Notes: a model not told the origin generated them from the letters alone. A stretch of 64,000 nt of DNA from Sporolactobacillus laevolacticus DSM 442 (GCF_000497245.1 NZ_AWTC01000002.1:186001-250000), one strand, 5' to 3'; positions 9,330 to 19,469 are shown, counted from the first letter of the stretch. A program made the numbers and translations.

Positions 9330-9385
9330 AGTGAATGCATAACTGATCGAAATATCAGGTGTAATCTAGAAATCAGGTGATTCAT

Positions 9386-10309
9386 ATGAAAGATCGTATT
9401 TTAAAAATATTAAGCATCACCGGAATGCTTTCCGTACTCATTGTCGTCCTTATGGGAGCTCTTGTAACCAACACTGGTTCAGCATATGGCTGTGGCAATA
9501 ATTGGCCATTATGCAATGGACAAGTGATCCCGAATGCAACGGCCCACCAAACCTGGATTGAATTCAGCCATCGAGTTGTTTCAGGCATCGCATCCATACT
9601 CGTTGTCATTCAAGCCATTTGGTTATGGCGTCGTTTCAAAAAAGTCTGGGGCGGACGTTTTCTAATGATCTCTTCTGTCTTCTTTATCTTTCTGCAAGCA
9701 TTTCTCGGTATGGCCGCTGTGGTCTGGGGCCAATCTTCCGTTGTTCTCGCTCTCCACTTTGGCATCTCTCTGTTGTCGTTCGCCAGTATGCTTCTGTTGA
9801 CCTGCCTTGTGTTCGAGACGGGAACACCTCATCTAAATTTTTTCCACCTATCAGTGAACCGGGCAATGAAATGGAATTTTATCCTTTTAGGCATATTCTC
9901 ATATATTCTAATCTATTCCGGTGCTTTCGTTCGTCACACAGAGTCTAGTTTAGGCTGTACTGATTTTCCACTCTGCAATGGCCATCTGTTTCCCGAGCCG
10001 CTCATTAGTAAGGCTGGCGTGCAGTACCTGCATCGAGTACTCGCGCTCATTCTATTACTCTGGCTGATCGGAACATTGATCGTTTCCTTTAGGCGTTATC
10101 ATGATCAGCCGCAGCTCTATAACATACTTATTCTGTCCTTGATCTTTGTTTCACTCCAAGCCGTATCCGGAGTTTTTATCATCGTGACAAAGATGAACCT
10201 GCTGTTCCTGCTTCTGCATGCGTTATTCGTCACCGGATATTTTGGCTTACTAACTGTGCTGATCCTATTCGGATGGCGCCCTCAATCAAAGACGCCTGAA
10301 AAAGTGTAA
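9386..10309 (+). CDS. ctaA: Heme A synthase
   Basis: About 307 residues with eight membrane segments in two homologous halves. It oxidises the C8 methyl of heme O to a formyl group, yielding heme A for aa3-type oxidases. The cysteine pairs of both extracytoplasmic loops are visible (GCGNNWPLCNG about residue 35 and GCTDFPLCNG about residue 190), as are the conserved histidines in EFSHRVV, ALHFG, YLHRVLA and LLHALF. ATG 9386 has AGGTGA seven bases upstream; the earlier in-frame GTG is part of that ribosome binding site. Convergent with pycA. Confidence 0.95.
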   Translation: MKDRILKILSITGMLSVLIVVLMGALVTNTGSAYGCGNNWPLCNGQVIPNATAHQTWIEFSHRVVSGIASILVVIQAIWLWRRFKKVWGGRFLMISSVFFIFLQAFLGMAAVVWGQSSVVLALHFGISLLSFASMLLLTCLVFETGTPHLNFFHLSVNRAMKWNFILLGIFSYILIYSGAFVRHTESSLGCTDFPLCNGHLFPEPLISKAGVQYLHRVLALILLLWLIGTLIVSFRRYHDQPQLYNILILSLIFVSLQAVSGVFIIVTKMNLLFLLLHALFVTGYFGLLTVLILFGWRPQSKTPEKV

Positions 10310-10328
10310 GAATGAATAAATTGTTATA

Positions 10329-10380
10329 TATACAAAAAGAACCGAAGTGAAATGATCCTCACTTCGGTTCTTTTTGTATA
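10329..10380. terminator. Bidirectional terminator between ctaA and pycA
   Basis: Two perfect 22-bp inverted arms (10329-10350 and 10359-10380) around AATGATCC. The stem contains ACCGAAGTGA and is flanked by A and T tracts on both strands, so it can end both convergent transcripts. Confidence 0.92.
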
Positions 10381-10402
10381 TTTATTCAGTTACAATCATT
10401 GA

Positions 10403-13400
10403 TCAATTCAATTCAATCATGAGATCGGCAGTTTCAATCACATCGTTTTCGTTGACATAGACCTTCTTGACTGTCCCATCAATTGGAGACTGAACTGTAG
10501 TTTCCATTTTCATTGCTTCAGTTACAAGCAAGTGATCGCCTTTTTTCACGCGTTCGCCTGCGGAAACTAAAACTTTCACTACAGTTCCAGGCATCGAAGC
10601 GCCAATCTGATGAGGATTGTTTTTCTCAGCTTTCGTATGAGCCACTTCCGAAGCTTGAACATTCATATCTTTAATCGATACTTCACGTGGCTGACCGTTC
10701 AGCTCGTAATAAAGCGTCCGAGTTCCGTCCTTCTGCGGATGACCGATCGAAATCAGTTTTACAACAAGCATTTTCCCTTCTTCAATCGTCACGGAGACTT
10801 CCTCTCCAAGACGCAATCCATAAAAGAATGTCGGCGTTCCAAGAACAGTTGTCTCACCATAGGTATCGCAAAAATGCAGATAGTCCGTATACACTTTTGG
10901 ATAAAGCGCCGCAGATAGCACTTCATGGTATTTAAATTTACGTTCAAATTTTTCTTCCAGACGTGCCTGAATATCTGAGAAATTAACCGGCTCTAAATGT
11001 TTGCCCGGACGATCCAGGAGTGGCTGCTTGCCTTTTAGAACAATACTCTGCAATTCTTTCGGGAATCCTTGATAAGGCTGGCCAAGTTCGCCCATAAAAA
11101 AGTTTACGACAGAATCTGGGAAGTCAAGTGTTGCACCTTTTTCATAAATATTATCTTCAGTCAAATTATTCTGTACCATGTACAGTGTCATATCACCGAC
11201 CACTTTCGATGAAGGCGTAACCTTCACGATGTCTCCGAAAAGAAGATTTACTCGGCGGTACATGTCTTTAACCTCTTCAAAACGATCGCCAAGACCTACT
11301 GCTATTGCCTGTTGTCGCAAGTTGCTGTACTGACCGCCAGGCATTTCCAGTTTGTAAATCTCAGCATTAGATGTTTTCATCCCGCTTTCAAATGGGAAAT
11401 AGTATTGCCGAACCTTCTCCCAATAATGGCTCAGTGATTCAAGCGCATCAATATTAATATTCGGCCGACGATCATTTGCCCCCATAGCGTAGTACAGTGA
11501 GTTGACACTTGGCTGAGAAGTCATGCCGGCCATTGCTTCAACCGCAACATCCACAATGTCGACACCAGCCTCAATTGCGCGTACATAGGTGTAAATGCCG
11601 TTACCGCTTGTATCATGTGTATGAAGATGGATCGGCAGGGAAACCGTCTCTTTTAATTCAGATATCAGTTGGTATGCTGCTTCTGGTTTGAGCAAACCTG
11701 CCATATCCTTGATGCCGAGAATATGCGCGCCTGCAGCTTCCATATCCTTCGCCAATTTCTTATAGTAATCGAGATTGTATTTTGTTCGTGATCCATCCAG
11801 GATATCTCCCGTATAGCACATGGTAGCTTCTGCAATCTTTCCGCTTTCAATAACCGCTTCAAGCGATACCCTCATCCCTTCAAGCCAGTTCAGACTGTCG
11901 AAGACGCGGAAGACATCCACGCCATGTTTTGCAGCCTCTTTAACAAAGGCTTTAATCAGGTTATCTGGATAGTTTTTATAGCCAACTGCGTTTGAACCGC
12001 GCAGCAGCATCTGAATAAGTATATTCGGCATTTTTGCCCTAATCTTGCGCAATCTCTCCCATGGATCTTCTCTCAGGAAACGGTAGGAAGTGTCAAATGT
12101 TGCTCCACCCCAAGCTTCTTCCGAGAAGAGATTTGGCAACAGATGTGCTGTTTGGGCAGCGACGCGTACAATATCTTTCGTACGCATCCGTGTTGCGAGC
12201 AAGCTTTGATGTGCATCACGGAACGTTGTATCCGTCAGAAGCACTTGTTTCTGGGCTTTGATCCAATCAGCTACACCTTGGGCACCTTGTTGTTCTAAAA
12301 TCTGTTTCGTTCCTCCAGGGAACGGTTCAGAAAGCTTGATTTCCGGAACAGGCGGGACATCAAAAACGGGTTTCTTGTTTTTCTGGATGCCCGGATAACC
12401 ATTAATTGTGATATTTCCAATATAGGTCAGCATTTTGGTTCCGCGGTCAAGAATTTTATCAAAAACAAACAGTTCCGGTGTCGTGTCAATAAATGTCGTT
12501 GATACGTGGCCTTCAAGGAAATCCGGATGCTGAACCACATTAATCAGGAATGGAATGTTTGTCTTAATCCCTCTGATTCGGAATTCTTTAAGATTTCGCA
12601 GCATTTTTACCGCTGCACTCTTAAATGTACGCGCAGATGTCGACAGTTTAACAAGTAATGAATCATAGTAAGGCGTAATCACCGATCCGGTGAACGCGTT
12701 GCCGGCATCCAAGCGAACGCCGAACCCTCCGCCGCTTCGATAGGCGACAATTTTGCCGGTGTCAGGCATAAACTGGTTACTTGGGTCCTCTGTTGTCACA
12801 CGGCACTGAATCGCATACCCATACGTACGGATATCTTTCTGTTCCGGGATCAGGACAGGATCTTCGTGCAAGCCATAACCTTGGGCAATAAGAATTTGCG
12901 AGGAAACGATATCGATTCCTGTAATTAATTCCGTAATGGTGTGCTCAACCTGAACTCGCGGATTGACCTCGATAAAGTAAAATTCACCTGAAGGTGTGAC
13001 AAGAAATTCTACTGTACCGGCATTTAGGTAATTCACGCTCGTCATCAAACGAACAGCAGCATCACAAATATCATGGCGCAGTTTCTCACCAAGCCCTCTG
13101 CTTGGCGCAACCTCCACTACCTTCTGATGGCGGCGCTGAACAGAACAATCACGTTCATAGAGATGGACGGTTTCACCTGAATGATCCGCCATAATTTGCA
13201 CTTCAATATGACGTGGATGATCCAGGTATTTTTCAACATAGACGTCTTCCTTGCCAAAAGTCTGCTTCGCTTCAGAAGTCGCACGTGCGAATGCTTCATC
13301 GACGCCCTGAGCACTGCGAACAATACGCATGCCGCGGCCGCCTCCTCCAAGCACAGCCTTTATAATAATGGGATAGCCATGTGTCGCACCAAATGTTTTA

Positions 13401-13846
13401 ACTTCGTCAACAGAAGCAACTGAACTGCCGGAACCTGGAATGACCGGGATTTCTGCCTTAATAGCTGCTTCTCTCGCAGCTGCTTTGTCGCCAAATGTCT
13501 TAAGATGTTCCGATTTCGGACCAACAAAGATAATTCCCTCTTCCGCACAGCGTCGTGCAAAGTCCGCATTTTCAGAAAGGAAGCCATATCCAGGATGAAT
13601 GGCCTCGACATGATGGGCTTTTGCAACCTCAATAATACCCTCAATATCAAGATAAGCCTCAATTGGATTTTTCCCTTCGCCGACAAGGTAAGATTCGTCT
13701 GCTTTATAACGATGATAGGAGCTAATGTCTTCCTTGGAATAAATGGCCACCGTCCGGATGCCAAGTTCTGTACAGGCACGGCAAATTCTGATTGCAATTT
13801 CGCCACGGTTAGCGATCAGCAATCTTTTAATTTTTTGCTTTAACAT
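10403..13846 (-). CDS. pycA: Pyruvate carboxylase
   Basis: About 1147 residues, the full length of Gram-positive PycA. ATP- and biotin-dependent carboxylation of pyruvate to oxaloacetate, the main anaplerotic reaction. Domains: biotin carboxylase (residues 1-450, with the Gly-rich ATP loop IIKAVLGGGGRGMR and EVNPRVQVEHTITE), carboxyltransferase (about 530-800, LLTDTTFRDAHQS, HLHTHDTSG metal site), conserved C-terminal PC domain, and biotin carboxyl carrier domain with AMKMET (biotinyl-Lys) near residue 1110. Start MLKQKIK is chosen over an upstream ATG for its AAGGGA and to limit overlap; it still overlaps the ftsW end by 20 bp. Confidence 0.97.
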   Translation of the reverse strand: MLKQKIKRLLIANRGEIAIRICRACTELGIRTVAIYSKEDISSYHRYKADESYLVGEGKNPIEAYLDIEGIIEVAKAHHVEAIHPGYGFLSENADFARRCAEEGIIFVGPKSEHLKTFGDKAAAREAAIKAEIPVIPGSGSSVASVDEVKTFGATHGYPIIIKAVLGGGGRGMRIVRSAQGVDEAFARATSEAKQTFGKEDVYVEKYLDHPRHIEVQIMADHSGETVHLYERDCSVQRRHQKVVEVAPSRGLGEKLRHDICDAAVRLMTSVNYLNAGTVEFLVTPSGEFYFIEVNPRVQVEHTITELITGIDIVSSQILIAQGYGLHEDPVLIPEQKDIRTYGYAIQCRVTTEDPSNQFMPDTGKIVAYRSGGGFGVRLDAGNAFTGSVITPYYDSLLVKLSTSARTFKSAAVKMLRNLKEFRIRGIKTNIPFLINVVQHPDFLEGHVSTTFIDTTPELFVFDKILDRGTKMLTYIGNITINGYPGIQKNKKPVFDVPPVPEIKLSEPFPGGTKQILEQQGAQGVADWIKAQKQVLLTDTTFRDAHQSLLATRMRTKDIVRVAAQTAHLLPNLFSEEAWGGATFDTSYRFLREDPWERLRKIRAKMPNILIQMLLRGSNAVGYKNYPDNLIKAFVKEAAKHGVDVFRVFDSLNWLEGMRVSLEAVIESGKIAEATMCYTGDILDGSRTKYNLDYYKKLAKDMEAAGAHILGIKDMAGLLKPEAAYQLISELKETVSLPIHLHTHDTSGNGIYTYVRAIEAGVDIVDVAVEAMAGMTSQPSVNSLYYAMGANDRRPNINIDALESLSHYWEKVRQYYFPFESGMKTSNAEIYKLEMPGGQYSNLRQQAIAVGLGDRFEEVKDMYRRVNLLFGDIVKVTPSSKVVGDMTLYMVQNNLTEDNIYEKGATLDFPDSVVNFFMGELGQPYQGFPKELQSIVLKGKQPLLDRPGKHLEPVNFSDIQARLEEKFERKFKYHEVLSAALYPKVYTDYLHFCDTYGETTVLGTPTFFYGLRLGEEVSVTIEEGKMLVVKLISIGHPQKDGTRTLYYELNGQPREVSIKDMNVQASEVAHTKAEKNNPHQIGASMPGTVVKVLVSAGERVKKGDHLLVTEAMKMETTVQSPIDGTVKKVYVNENDVIETADLMIELN

Positions 13847-14993
13847 TCTCTCTCTTCCCTTCTTCATAGCTGTTTGACCTTTTCATATTAACAAATGCAG
13901 AAATATTCATTAACACACATATGGAAAAAATCATCATGATCAGCGACGAACCGCCGTAACTAACAAAGGGCAGGGTGACACCTGTGATTGGCAAGAGACC
14001 TGTCGCCGCGCCCAAATTAACAAAGGTCTGAATCGCCAGCATGCTGGAGATGCCAATCGCCAGCAAACTGCCGAAAACATCCTTGCAACGGATCGCCGTT
14101 ACAAATCCTCGAAAGACGAGAAAAGCCAAGCAAATAATGACAAACAAAACGCCCAGCAATCCCAATTCTTCTCCGATCACTGAGATAATAAAATCGGTTT
14201 GCGGTTCCGGCAAAAATCCTGTTTTTTCAATACTATGCCCCAACCCTCTTCCAGTAAGTCCTCCAGAAGCAATCGCAATATATGAATTGATCAACTGGCG
14301 TCCTGTCGTGTTTGCAACCGAAAAAGGATCATAGGCGGCAGTAAACCTTCCAAGCTGGTTGCTGCTCAAAAATTTATTATAAAAGAACAGCACGAATATC
14401 AGAGCAAAACCGCCTAAAAACACAAGATGTCTGGTCCTGAGCCCTGCGCAAAGCACCATCACTGTTGAAATCAAGATTAAAATCATCGCTGTCCCGAAGT
14501 CTGGCTGAACGGCGATTAAGCAGAAGAAAACCATGACAACAATTAACGGAGGCAGCACCGATGTTTTAAAATCAGATATAGAATTCTGTTTGTTGGAGAA
14601 AACCGACGCCAAATACAAGATCACCGATATTTTCACCAGCTCCGCAGGTTGGATATTGAATGAGCCAATGTGGAACCAAGACTGGGCATTGTTGACCGTG
14701 TTTCCTAACGCAAAGAGCAAAAAAAGCAAGCCCAGCGACAGAATGATAAAGGGTTTAACCAACTTTCGGTATGCCTGGTAAGGAAAAATCAAACCAAAAA
14801 TACCTACAGGAATTGCCAGGAAGAACCACATCAGCTGATGAACAAAAAAGTAGGCAGGCGGCTGGGGCGTCGCAAAAAATAGTCCCGCCCAAACTGATCC
14901 AGCGCTATAAACCATGATAAGTCCAAACCCGATTAACAGTAACATAACTACAAGCAAAGAATAATCATAATAATGTAACAGCTTTTTCAACAT
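13827..14993 (-). CDS. ftsW: FtsW-type septal peptidoglycan glycosyltransferase
   Basis: About 388 residues with ten membrane segments, SEDS family. With its class B PBP partner it polymerises glycan strands at the division site from lipid II. Diagnostic motifs: MVYSAGS at the start of the family region, WFHIGSFNIQPAELVKIS (about residues 104-121), AVQPDFGTAMIL (containing the catalytic-type Asp), GEELGLLG and LPFVSYGGSS. ATG 14993 follows AGGTGA. The ftsW-pycA adjacency, conserved in B. subtilis, is why I choose ftsW rather than rodA or spoVE. Confidence 0.92.
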   Translation of the reverse strand: MLKKLLHYYDYSLLVVMLLLIGFGLIMVYSAGSVWAGLFFATPQPPAYFFVHQLMWFFLAIPVGIFGLIFPYQAYRKLVKPFIILSLGLLFLLFALGNTVNNAQSWFHIGSFNIQPAELVKISVILYLASVFSNKQNSISDFKTSVLPPLIVVMVFFCLIAVQPDFGTAMILILISTVMVLCAGLRTRHLVFLGGFALIFVLFFYNKFLSSNQLGRFTAAYDPFSVANTTGRQLINSYIAIASGGLTGRGLGHSIEKTGFLPEPQTDFIISVIGEELGLLGVLFVIICLAFLVFRGFVTAIRCKDVFGSLLAIGISSMLAIQTFVNLGAATGLLPITGVTLPFVSYGGSSLIMMIFSICVLMNISAFVNMKRSNSYEEGKRENVKAKN

Positions 14994-15162
14994 GAGATTC
15001 ACCTATCTGATCCAAGATCAAAACGTCTCCGGATACTTCTATACATTGAATAGATACCGTATGAACCCCTGGTTGTTCATTCACATGAAGGCCAGAACTC
15101 AGTGGCTCTACATAAGTAAATCCGGCAACTCTTTTCACGTTCTTTTCGACAAAAAAGCCCAA
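14965..15162 (-). CDS. Possible small protein between ylaN and ftsW
   Basis: A 65-codon open frame (TTG start, no clear ribosome binding site) fills most of the 210-bp gap and overlaps the first 29 bp of ftsW. The predicted product is acidic and beta-rich (VAGFTYVEPLSSGLHV, SGDVLILDQIGE). Base composition is plausible for coding sequence, but there is no family I recognise. It may instead be untranslated leader of ftsW. Confidence 0.25.
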   Translation of the reverse strand: MGFFVEKNVKRVAGFTYVEPLSSGLHVNEQPGVHTVSIQCIEVSGDVLILDQIGESHVEKAVTLL

Positions 15163-15203
15163 ACCACACCCATGTGCAGGTTGTGAGTTTGAGCAATTAG
15201 GTT

Positions 15204-15485
15204 TTATTTCTGTGTCGATGCTTCGTGGAGAGCGGAAACCTGCCTCTCAAGTGAGCTGAGCAGCTCTCTCCCCTCATCAGCGCGCACAAGACCGAGGCGA
15301 ACCGCAAAGTCGATCTCACGGGATAAGCCGAACATTTGAGTATCCAATACTTCTTCGTACAGGGGGCACTGGGGCATCGTCAAATTTTCCATTTGCACCC
15401 CAATCAGCTTCAAAATCTTTTGCGCGTCGGCCTGCAACAATTCATAGGCTTTCTCTCGCTTACCTATCTTAATTTCGACTGACAA
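15204..15485 (-). CDS. ylaN: YlaN family protein (UPF0358)
   Basis: The block [19 protein letters not shown] continuing into [16 protein letters not shown] is nearly invariant in YlaN proteins. YlaN is essential under ordinary conditions in B. subtilis and has been linked to iron homeostasis through the regulator Fur. I take the start as TTG 15485, four bases behind GGGGGGAG, giving 93 residues, exactly the B. subtilis length; the in-frame extension upstream contains the ribosome binding site. It precedes ftsW, as in B. subtilis. Confidence 0.92.
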   Translation of the reverse strand: MSVEIKIGKREKAYELLQADAQKILKLIGVQMENLTMPQCPLYEEVLDTQMFGLSREIDFAVRLGLVRADEGRELLSSLERQVSALHEASTQK

Positions 15486-15638
15486 TCTGCTCCCCCCTTG
15501 TCTCAATTACTTGCCTAAATTTTATCTTACCCTCTGTTATGCTAAAATGCAAGATTAATCACAGTTGCCTTTATTAATTGGTACATGTCTTCCCAGCAGA
15601 CCGGATTTCATTTGAACTTCACCAATTAGGATAAAACC

Positions 15639-15647
15639 TGCTATACT
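15639..15647 (+). promoter_or_regulatory. Extended -10 promoter of ylaI
   Basis: TGC-TATACT, about 21 bp ahead of the ylaI start, with no good -35. The transcript would begin very close to the AAGGAGG ribosome binding site. Confidence 0.5.
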
Positions 15648-15667
15648 GTTCCCAAGGAGGTTTTTTC

Positions 15668-15877
15668 ATGCAAGTGAAATGTGCATTATGTGAAAAGATC
15701 TGTCAGCTGGATGACCAGTCTGTCATTGCCAAACGGCTGAAAAACCGGCCGATCCATACCTATCTATGTGATTCATGTAATAAAAGAATTAGCGAGCGAA
15801 CGAGAGCTCGTTGGGCTACCGGAAACTTTGCACTGCACCTGCCCTTAAACGGCAATAAGAAAACCAGCCGCTCTTAA
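15668..15877 (+). CDS. ylaI: YlaI family zinc-ribbon protein (DUF2197)
   Basis: 69 residues with two CxxC pairs (VKCALCEKIC and YLCDSCNKRI), forming a zinc ribbon, and the family core KRLKNRPIHTYLCDSC. Length equals the B. subtilis YlaI. Function unknown. AAGGAGG with an eight-base spacer supports the ATG. Transcribed alone, convergent with typA. Confidence 0.88.
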   Translation: MQVKCALCEKICQLDDQSVIAKRLKNRPIHTYLCDSCNKRISERTRARWATGNFALHLPLNGNKKTSRS

Positions 15878-15902
15878 GATTCATAACTGTATTTTCCCAT
15901 CC

Positions 15903-15946
15903 GAAAAAAAAACGTCTGTGCCAATAAGGCCGCAGACGTTTTTTAT
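15903..15946. terminator. Bidirectional terminator between ylaI and typA
   Basis: AACGTCTG (15911-15918) pairs with CAGACGTT (15933-15940); an A tract precedes it and a T tract follows, so it works for ylaI (+) and typA (-). Confidence 0.85.
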
Positions 15947-16006
15947 ATCTTGGAAAAAACAATCAACCATTAAATATTAAATTCTGGCTGCAATTGACGG
16001 TGAGCA

Positions 16007-17860
16007 TCAACCGTTGAACTTTGGTATTTTGCTTCCACGTCTTTCATAACGTTCACGCTCGCCTTTGTTCAGGATTTTCTTGCGCATCCGAACACTTTTC
16101 GGCGTAATTTCACAATACTCATCATCATTCAGATATGAAAGCGAATCTTCAAGAGACATCTTGCGTGCTTCTTTCAAAGTGACGGTTTGATCCTTATTTG
16201 AAGAGCGGACGTTAGAGGCGTGCTTTGCTCTCGTTACGTTAACCGTTAGGTCGTTCTCGCGGTTATGTTCTCCGACAATCATACCTTCATAGACACTTAC
16301 GCCAGGTCCGACAAACATTTCACCACGATCTTCAAGTGCGGCAAGTGAATAAGCAGTTGTCTGGCCTTGATCCATTGATACCAGCACACCATTCCTGCGT
16401 CCGCCGATTTCTTCCTTAATAAACGGAGCAAAATGATCAAATGTGTGGTTCAGGATACCATAACCGCGTGTGTCAGCCATAAATTGGCGATTGTAGCCAA
16501 TCAAACCGCGAGAAGGAATCATGAAAGTTAACCGGGTTTGTCCTGGTTGTTCCTGTCTCATATCTTTAAGTTCAGCTTTACGTTTACCCATAGATTCGAT
16601 AACCGCGCCAACGTATTCTTCCGGAACATCGATTTGTACCGCTTCATACGGTTCACACAATTTGCCGTCAACTTCTTTTGTTATAACGCTTGGTTTCGAT
16701 ACAGACAGTTCATAGCCTTCACGACGCATCGTTTCAATAAGAATTGATAGGTGAAGTTCTCCTCGTCCGGATACGATCCATGAATCATGTGAGATAGAGT
16801 CAGATTCAACCTTCAAGCTGACATCACGTTCCATTTCAGACATCAGACGATCTTCAATCTTTCTACTCGTGACATGATCGCCTTCCTGTCCCGCAAATGG
16901 GCTCGTATTCGGGAGGAAAGTCATCTTCAGGGTCGGTTCATCAATACGCAATGGAGCAAGCGGATCAACTTTGTCGACATCATTAATCGTATCACCGATA
17001 TCAATATCCGACACACCAGTGATCGCTATAATATCACCTGAGCAGGCTTCATCGATTTCTGTCCGTTTCAGTGCATGGTAGCCAAAAAGTTTGGTAATGC
17101 GGAACTTTTCAACGCTTTCTCCGCCGTTTTTAACCAAAACTGCTTCTTCGCCGACTTTGATTTTGCCGCGATAAATACGGCCAATACCGATACGTCCGAC
17201 ATAATCGTTATAATCAAGCATCGTTACTTGGAACTGCAAGCTTTCATCGCGATTGTCAACAGGAGCCGGAGCGTATTTCAGAATCATATCCAAAACAACG
17301 CTCATATCCTGATCAACATGTTCAGGATCCGTACCTGCAACACCATTCACAGCTGATGTGTACACAACAGGGAATTCTAGTTGATCTTCATCGGCACCAA
17401 GGTCGATAAACAGGTCAATAACTTCATCGACAACTTCAGCGGGCCTCGCCATTGGCTTGTCGATTTTATTTACAACAACAATTGGCTTCAGGTGTTCTTC
17501 CAAAGCTTTCTTCAACACAAACCGTGTTTGCGGCATGCATCCTTCATAAGCGTCAACGAGTAAAAGAACGCTGTCCACCATCTTCATGATTCGTTCTACT
17601 TCACCGCCAAAGTCAGCGTGTCCGGGCGTATCCACAATATTTATTGTATGGTCTTTGTAAGAAAGACTCGTGTTCTTTGCCAATATTGTAATGCCACGTT
17701 CCCGTTCAATTGCGTTTGAATCCATTGCACGTTCATTAATGTGTTGATTCTTGCGGAATGTTCCTGATTGCATCAATAGTTTGTCTACTAGGGTTGTTTT
17801 ACCGTGGTCGACGTGTGCAATAATGGCGATATTCCGCAGTTCTTCCCGAAATTTTGTCAT
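16007..17860 (-). CDS. typA: TypA/BipA ribosome-associated GTPase
   Basis: 617 residues. Translational GTPase with all G motifs: G1 [15 protein letters not shown] (about residues 15-29), G2 [10 protein letters not shown]3 [13 protein letters not shown]4 NKIDKP; then EF-G-like domains and the BipA-specific C-terminal region ([22 protein letters not shown]). It binds the ribosome and supports 50S assembly and growth in cold or stress. RBS GAGGAGAG. Divergent from the small membrane protein gene at 18054. Confidence 0.97.
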   Translation of the reverse strand: MTKFREELRNIAIIAHVDHGKTTLVDKLLMQSGTFRKNQHINERAMDSNAIERERGITILAKNTSLSYKDHTINIVDTPGHADFGGEVERIMKMVDSVLLLVDAYEGCMPQTRFVLKKALEEHLKPIVVVNKIDKPMARPAEVVDEVIDLFIDLGADEDQLEFPVVYTSAVNGVAGTDPEHVDQDMSVVLDMILKYAPAPVDNRDESLQFQVTMLDYNDYVGRIGIGRIYRGKIKVGEEAVLVKNGGESVEKFRITKLFGYHALKRTEIDEACSGDIIAITGVSDIDIGDTINDVDKVDPLAPLRIDEPTLKMTFLPNTSPFAGQEGDHVTSRKIEDRLMSEMERDVSLKVESDSISHDSWIVSGRGELHLSILIETMRREGYELSVSKPSVITKEVDGKLCEPYEAVQIDVPEEYVGAVIESMGKRKAELKDMRQEQPGQTRLTFMIPSRGLIGYNRQFMADTRGYGILNHTFDHFAPFIKEEIGGRRNGVLVSMDQGQTTAYSLAALEDRGEMFVGPGVSVYEGMIVGEHNRENDLTVNVTRAKHASNVRSSNKDQTVTLKEARKMSLEDSLSYLNDDEYCEITPKSVRMRKKILNKGERERYERRGSKIPKFNG

Positions 17861-18053
17861 TTATTTTTTACTCTCCTCATTATATCCGATAGCTTCGCTA
17901 TAGTAAGCCGAAACATACACATGCAAATTATTCTCTCATAAGCAACCTCATGTTGTCAATTTTTTCTGCATGCTGCGAAATTTTTTTCCGTCTTTCTTCG
18001 TTTTCTTTGTGCTTTTTCCAACCGCGCTTTATGATGTTATAGGAGGTGTTCAT

Positions 18054-18236
18054 ATGTTTCGCGGATTAATTGTTTTGCTCATACTGCTTATCGCTGCCTT
18101 GCTCGTCGGTATTGTCGTAGGAATGATCTTTGTACTGCCGCTGCTGGCGTTGCTTTGTGCTTTTGGGGTAATTCTATTGATGTGGATCGGCTTCATGCTT
18201 AAAGCGCTACAGCAGAATAAGGAAACGCGTAAGTAA
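18054..18236 (+). CDS. Small membrane protein, YlaF-like (DUF5325 type)
   Basis: 60 residues, almost entirely two hydrophobic helices (GLIVLLILLIAALLVGIVVG and FVLPLLALLCAFGVILLMWI) with a short basic tail. AGGAGGTG seven bases ahead of ATG 18054 fixes the start; an open frame extends upstream without a ribosome binding site. The neighbour of typA in B. subtilis is ylaF, of similar size and hydrophobicity, so this is probably its counterpart. Function unknown. Confidence 0.6.
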   Translation: MFRGLIVLLILLIAALLVGIVVGMIFVLPLLALLCAFGVILLMWIGFMLKALQQNKETRK

Positions 18237-18253
18237 ATGGTGTATCAAAATGG

Positions 18254-19084
18254 TTACTGCGGCTCAGTAAGAAATTTGCCTTCAGCTACCTGTTCTTTGA
18301 TGTGTTGAATCATGTACTCATGTAGTCCGGGACGCGCGGCAAGGATGGAAGTCCGGCTAAGAATGTTGATCTGTTCTCCATCTGCTCTAGAGTAAAGACC
18401 TCCGACCTCATTCAGAAGGATCAATCCTGCACCGTAGTCCCATGGTGAAAGCCGCATCGTGAAGTAAGCATCAAGAAGTCCGGCCGCAACATATGCCAGT
18501 TCCAGAGAAGCCGCGCCATATGCGCGTGTGCCGCTGCTTTTTCTGACAATCTCTGTCATAATGTCTTGATCAATTCGCCGATTTGGTTTTAGCCAAGTTG
18601 TGCTCATATCGATTAGTGCATCCTCAATTTTTATTTCAGTAAGAGGGCTTAACTTTATATCATTTTGATAAGCGCCTTGGCCGGAAAGACAGTGAAAAAA
18701 TTCATCACCCATCACATCGTAGATGAATGCCGCTCTTCCTCGGCCGTTTTCATATACTCCGATTGAAATAGCGAAAAAGCGTTTCTGCATGACAAAATTA
18801 AGTGTGCCGTCAATCGGATCAAGAAGCCATAGAATTCCATTTGTGTCCGACGATCCGTCGCCATATCCTTCTTCTGAAATAATTTTGTGCTCAGGATATG
18901 TATCCCTGATCTTCCCAACTAAGAACTGTTCAATTGAACGATCCATATTCGTGACCAAATCGTTATGCGCACTTTTTTCGCTGATCTCAAGCGGATTGGA
19001 TAATGACGCGCGCAGATGATCGGCTGCTTTCCTAATCCAGCCGATTACTCTTTTTTCGAGAATTGCCCAGTCGTTAAACTCCAT
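18254..19084 (-). CDS. suhB: Inositol monophosphatase family protein (YktC/SuhB type)
   Basis: 276 residues. Mg2+-dependent phosphatase of the IMPase superfamily: Glu of EEGYG (about residue 70), WLLDPIDGTLNF (about 87-98, metal-binding Asp residues) and SPWDYGAG near residue 217 are intact. B. subtilis YktC has this activity on inositol-1-phosphate in vitro and lies beside yktB, as here. The physiological substrate is uncertain. Confidence 0.9.
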   Translation of the reverse strand: MEFNDWAILEKRVIGWIRKAADHLRASLSNPLEISEKSAHNDLVTNMDRSIEQFLVGKIRDTYPEHKIISEEGYGDGSSDTNGILWLLDPIDGTLNFVMQKRFFAISIGVYENGRGRAAFIYDVMGDEFFHCLSGQGAYQNDIKLSPLTEIKIEDALIDMSTTWLKPNRRIDQDIMTEIVRKSSGTRAYGAASLELAYVAAGLLDAYFTMRLSPWDYGAGLILLNEVGGLYSRADGEQINILSRTSILAARPGLHEYMIQHIKEQVAEGKFLTEPQ

Positions 19085-19179
19085 CTATATTCACTCCCGA
19101 TTCTGCATGTCTCAGACGCCTGCTCACATCAATTGCGATCGTTTCTCGTCTTCGTCTAAAATAATAGTACATCATTTAC

Positions 19180-19215
19180 AGACAAAAAGAAAAATCACCG
19201 CATTGAAACGGTGAT
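19180..19215 (-). terminator. Terminator after the small helical protein gene
   Basis: Minus strand ATCACCG/CGGTGAT hairpin (19215-19194) followed by TTTTTCTTTTTG. Confidence 0.75.
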
Positions 19216-19280
19216 CGTTGATAAGATTATTCCTATCATTTTTGGAACAGTACTTTAGATGCAATTCGATGATCATTCTT

Positions 19281-19469
19281 TTAAATTTCAAGAAGCAGCA
19301 TCTCCCGCCGCAGCTCCTCTAATTTCTGTTTACACAGTTTGATGGTTTTATAATCTTTCTTGATCAAGGCCTGATGCAAAACAGCAAGTTCAGTGTCAAT
19401 CTCCACTCGAACTTCAGGAATTCTCTTCTCCGCATCTTTCCTGCTCAGTGTTTGGCTTAACTGTTTCAT
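19281..19469 (-). CDS. Small helical protein of unknown function, YkzI-position
   Basis: 62 residues from ATG 19469, charged and strongly helical (KQLSQTLSRKDAEKRIPEVR, then LCKQKLEELRREMLLLEI), a likely short coiled coil. AAGGGATG lies 12 bases upstream, a wide spacing. Position between yktB and the yktC-type phosphatase matches B. subtilis ykzI, but I cannot confirm homology. It has its own terminator downstream. Confidence 0.55.
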   Translation of the reverse strand: MKQLSQTLSRKDAEKRIPEVRVEIDTELAVLHQALIKKDYKTIKLCKQKLEELRREMLLLEI

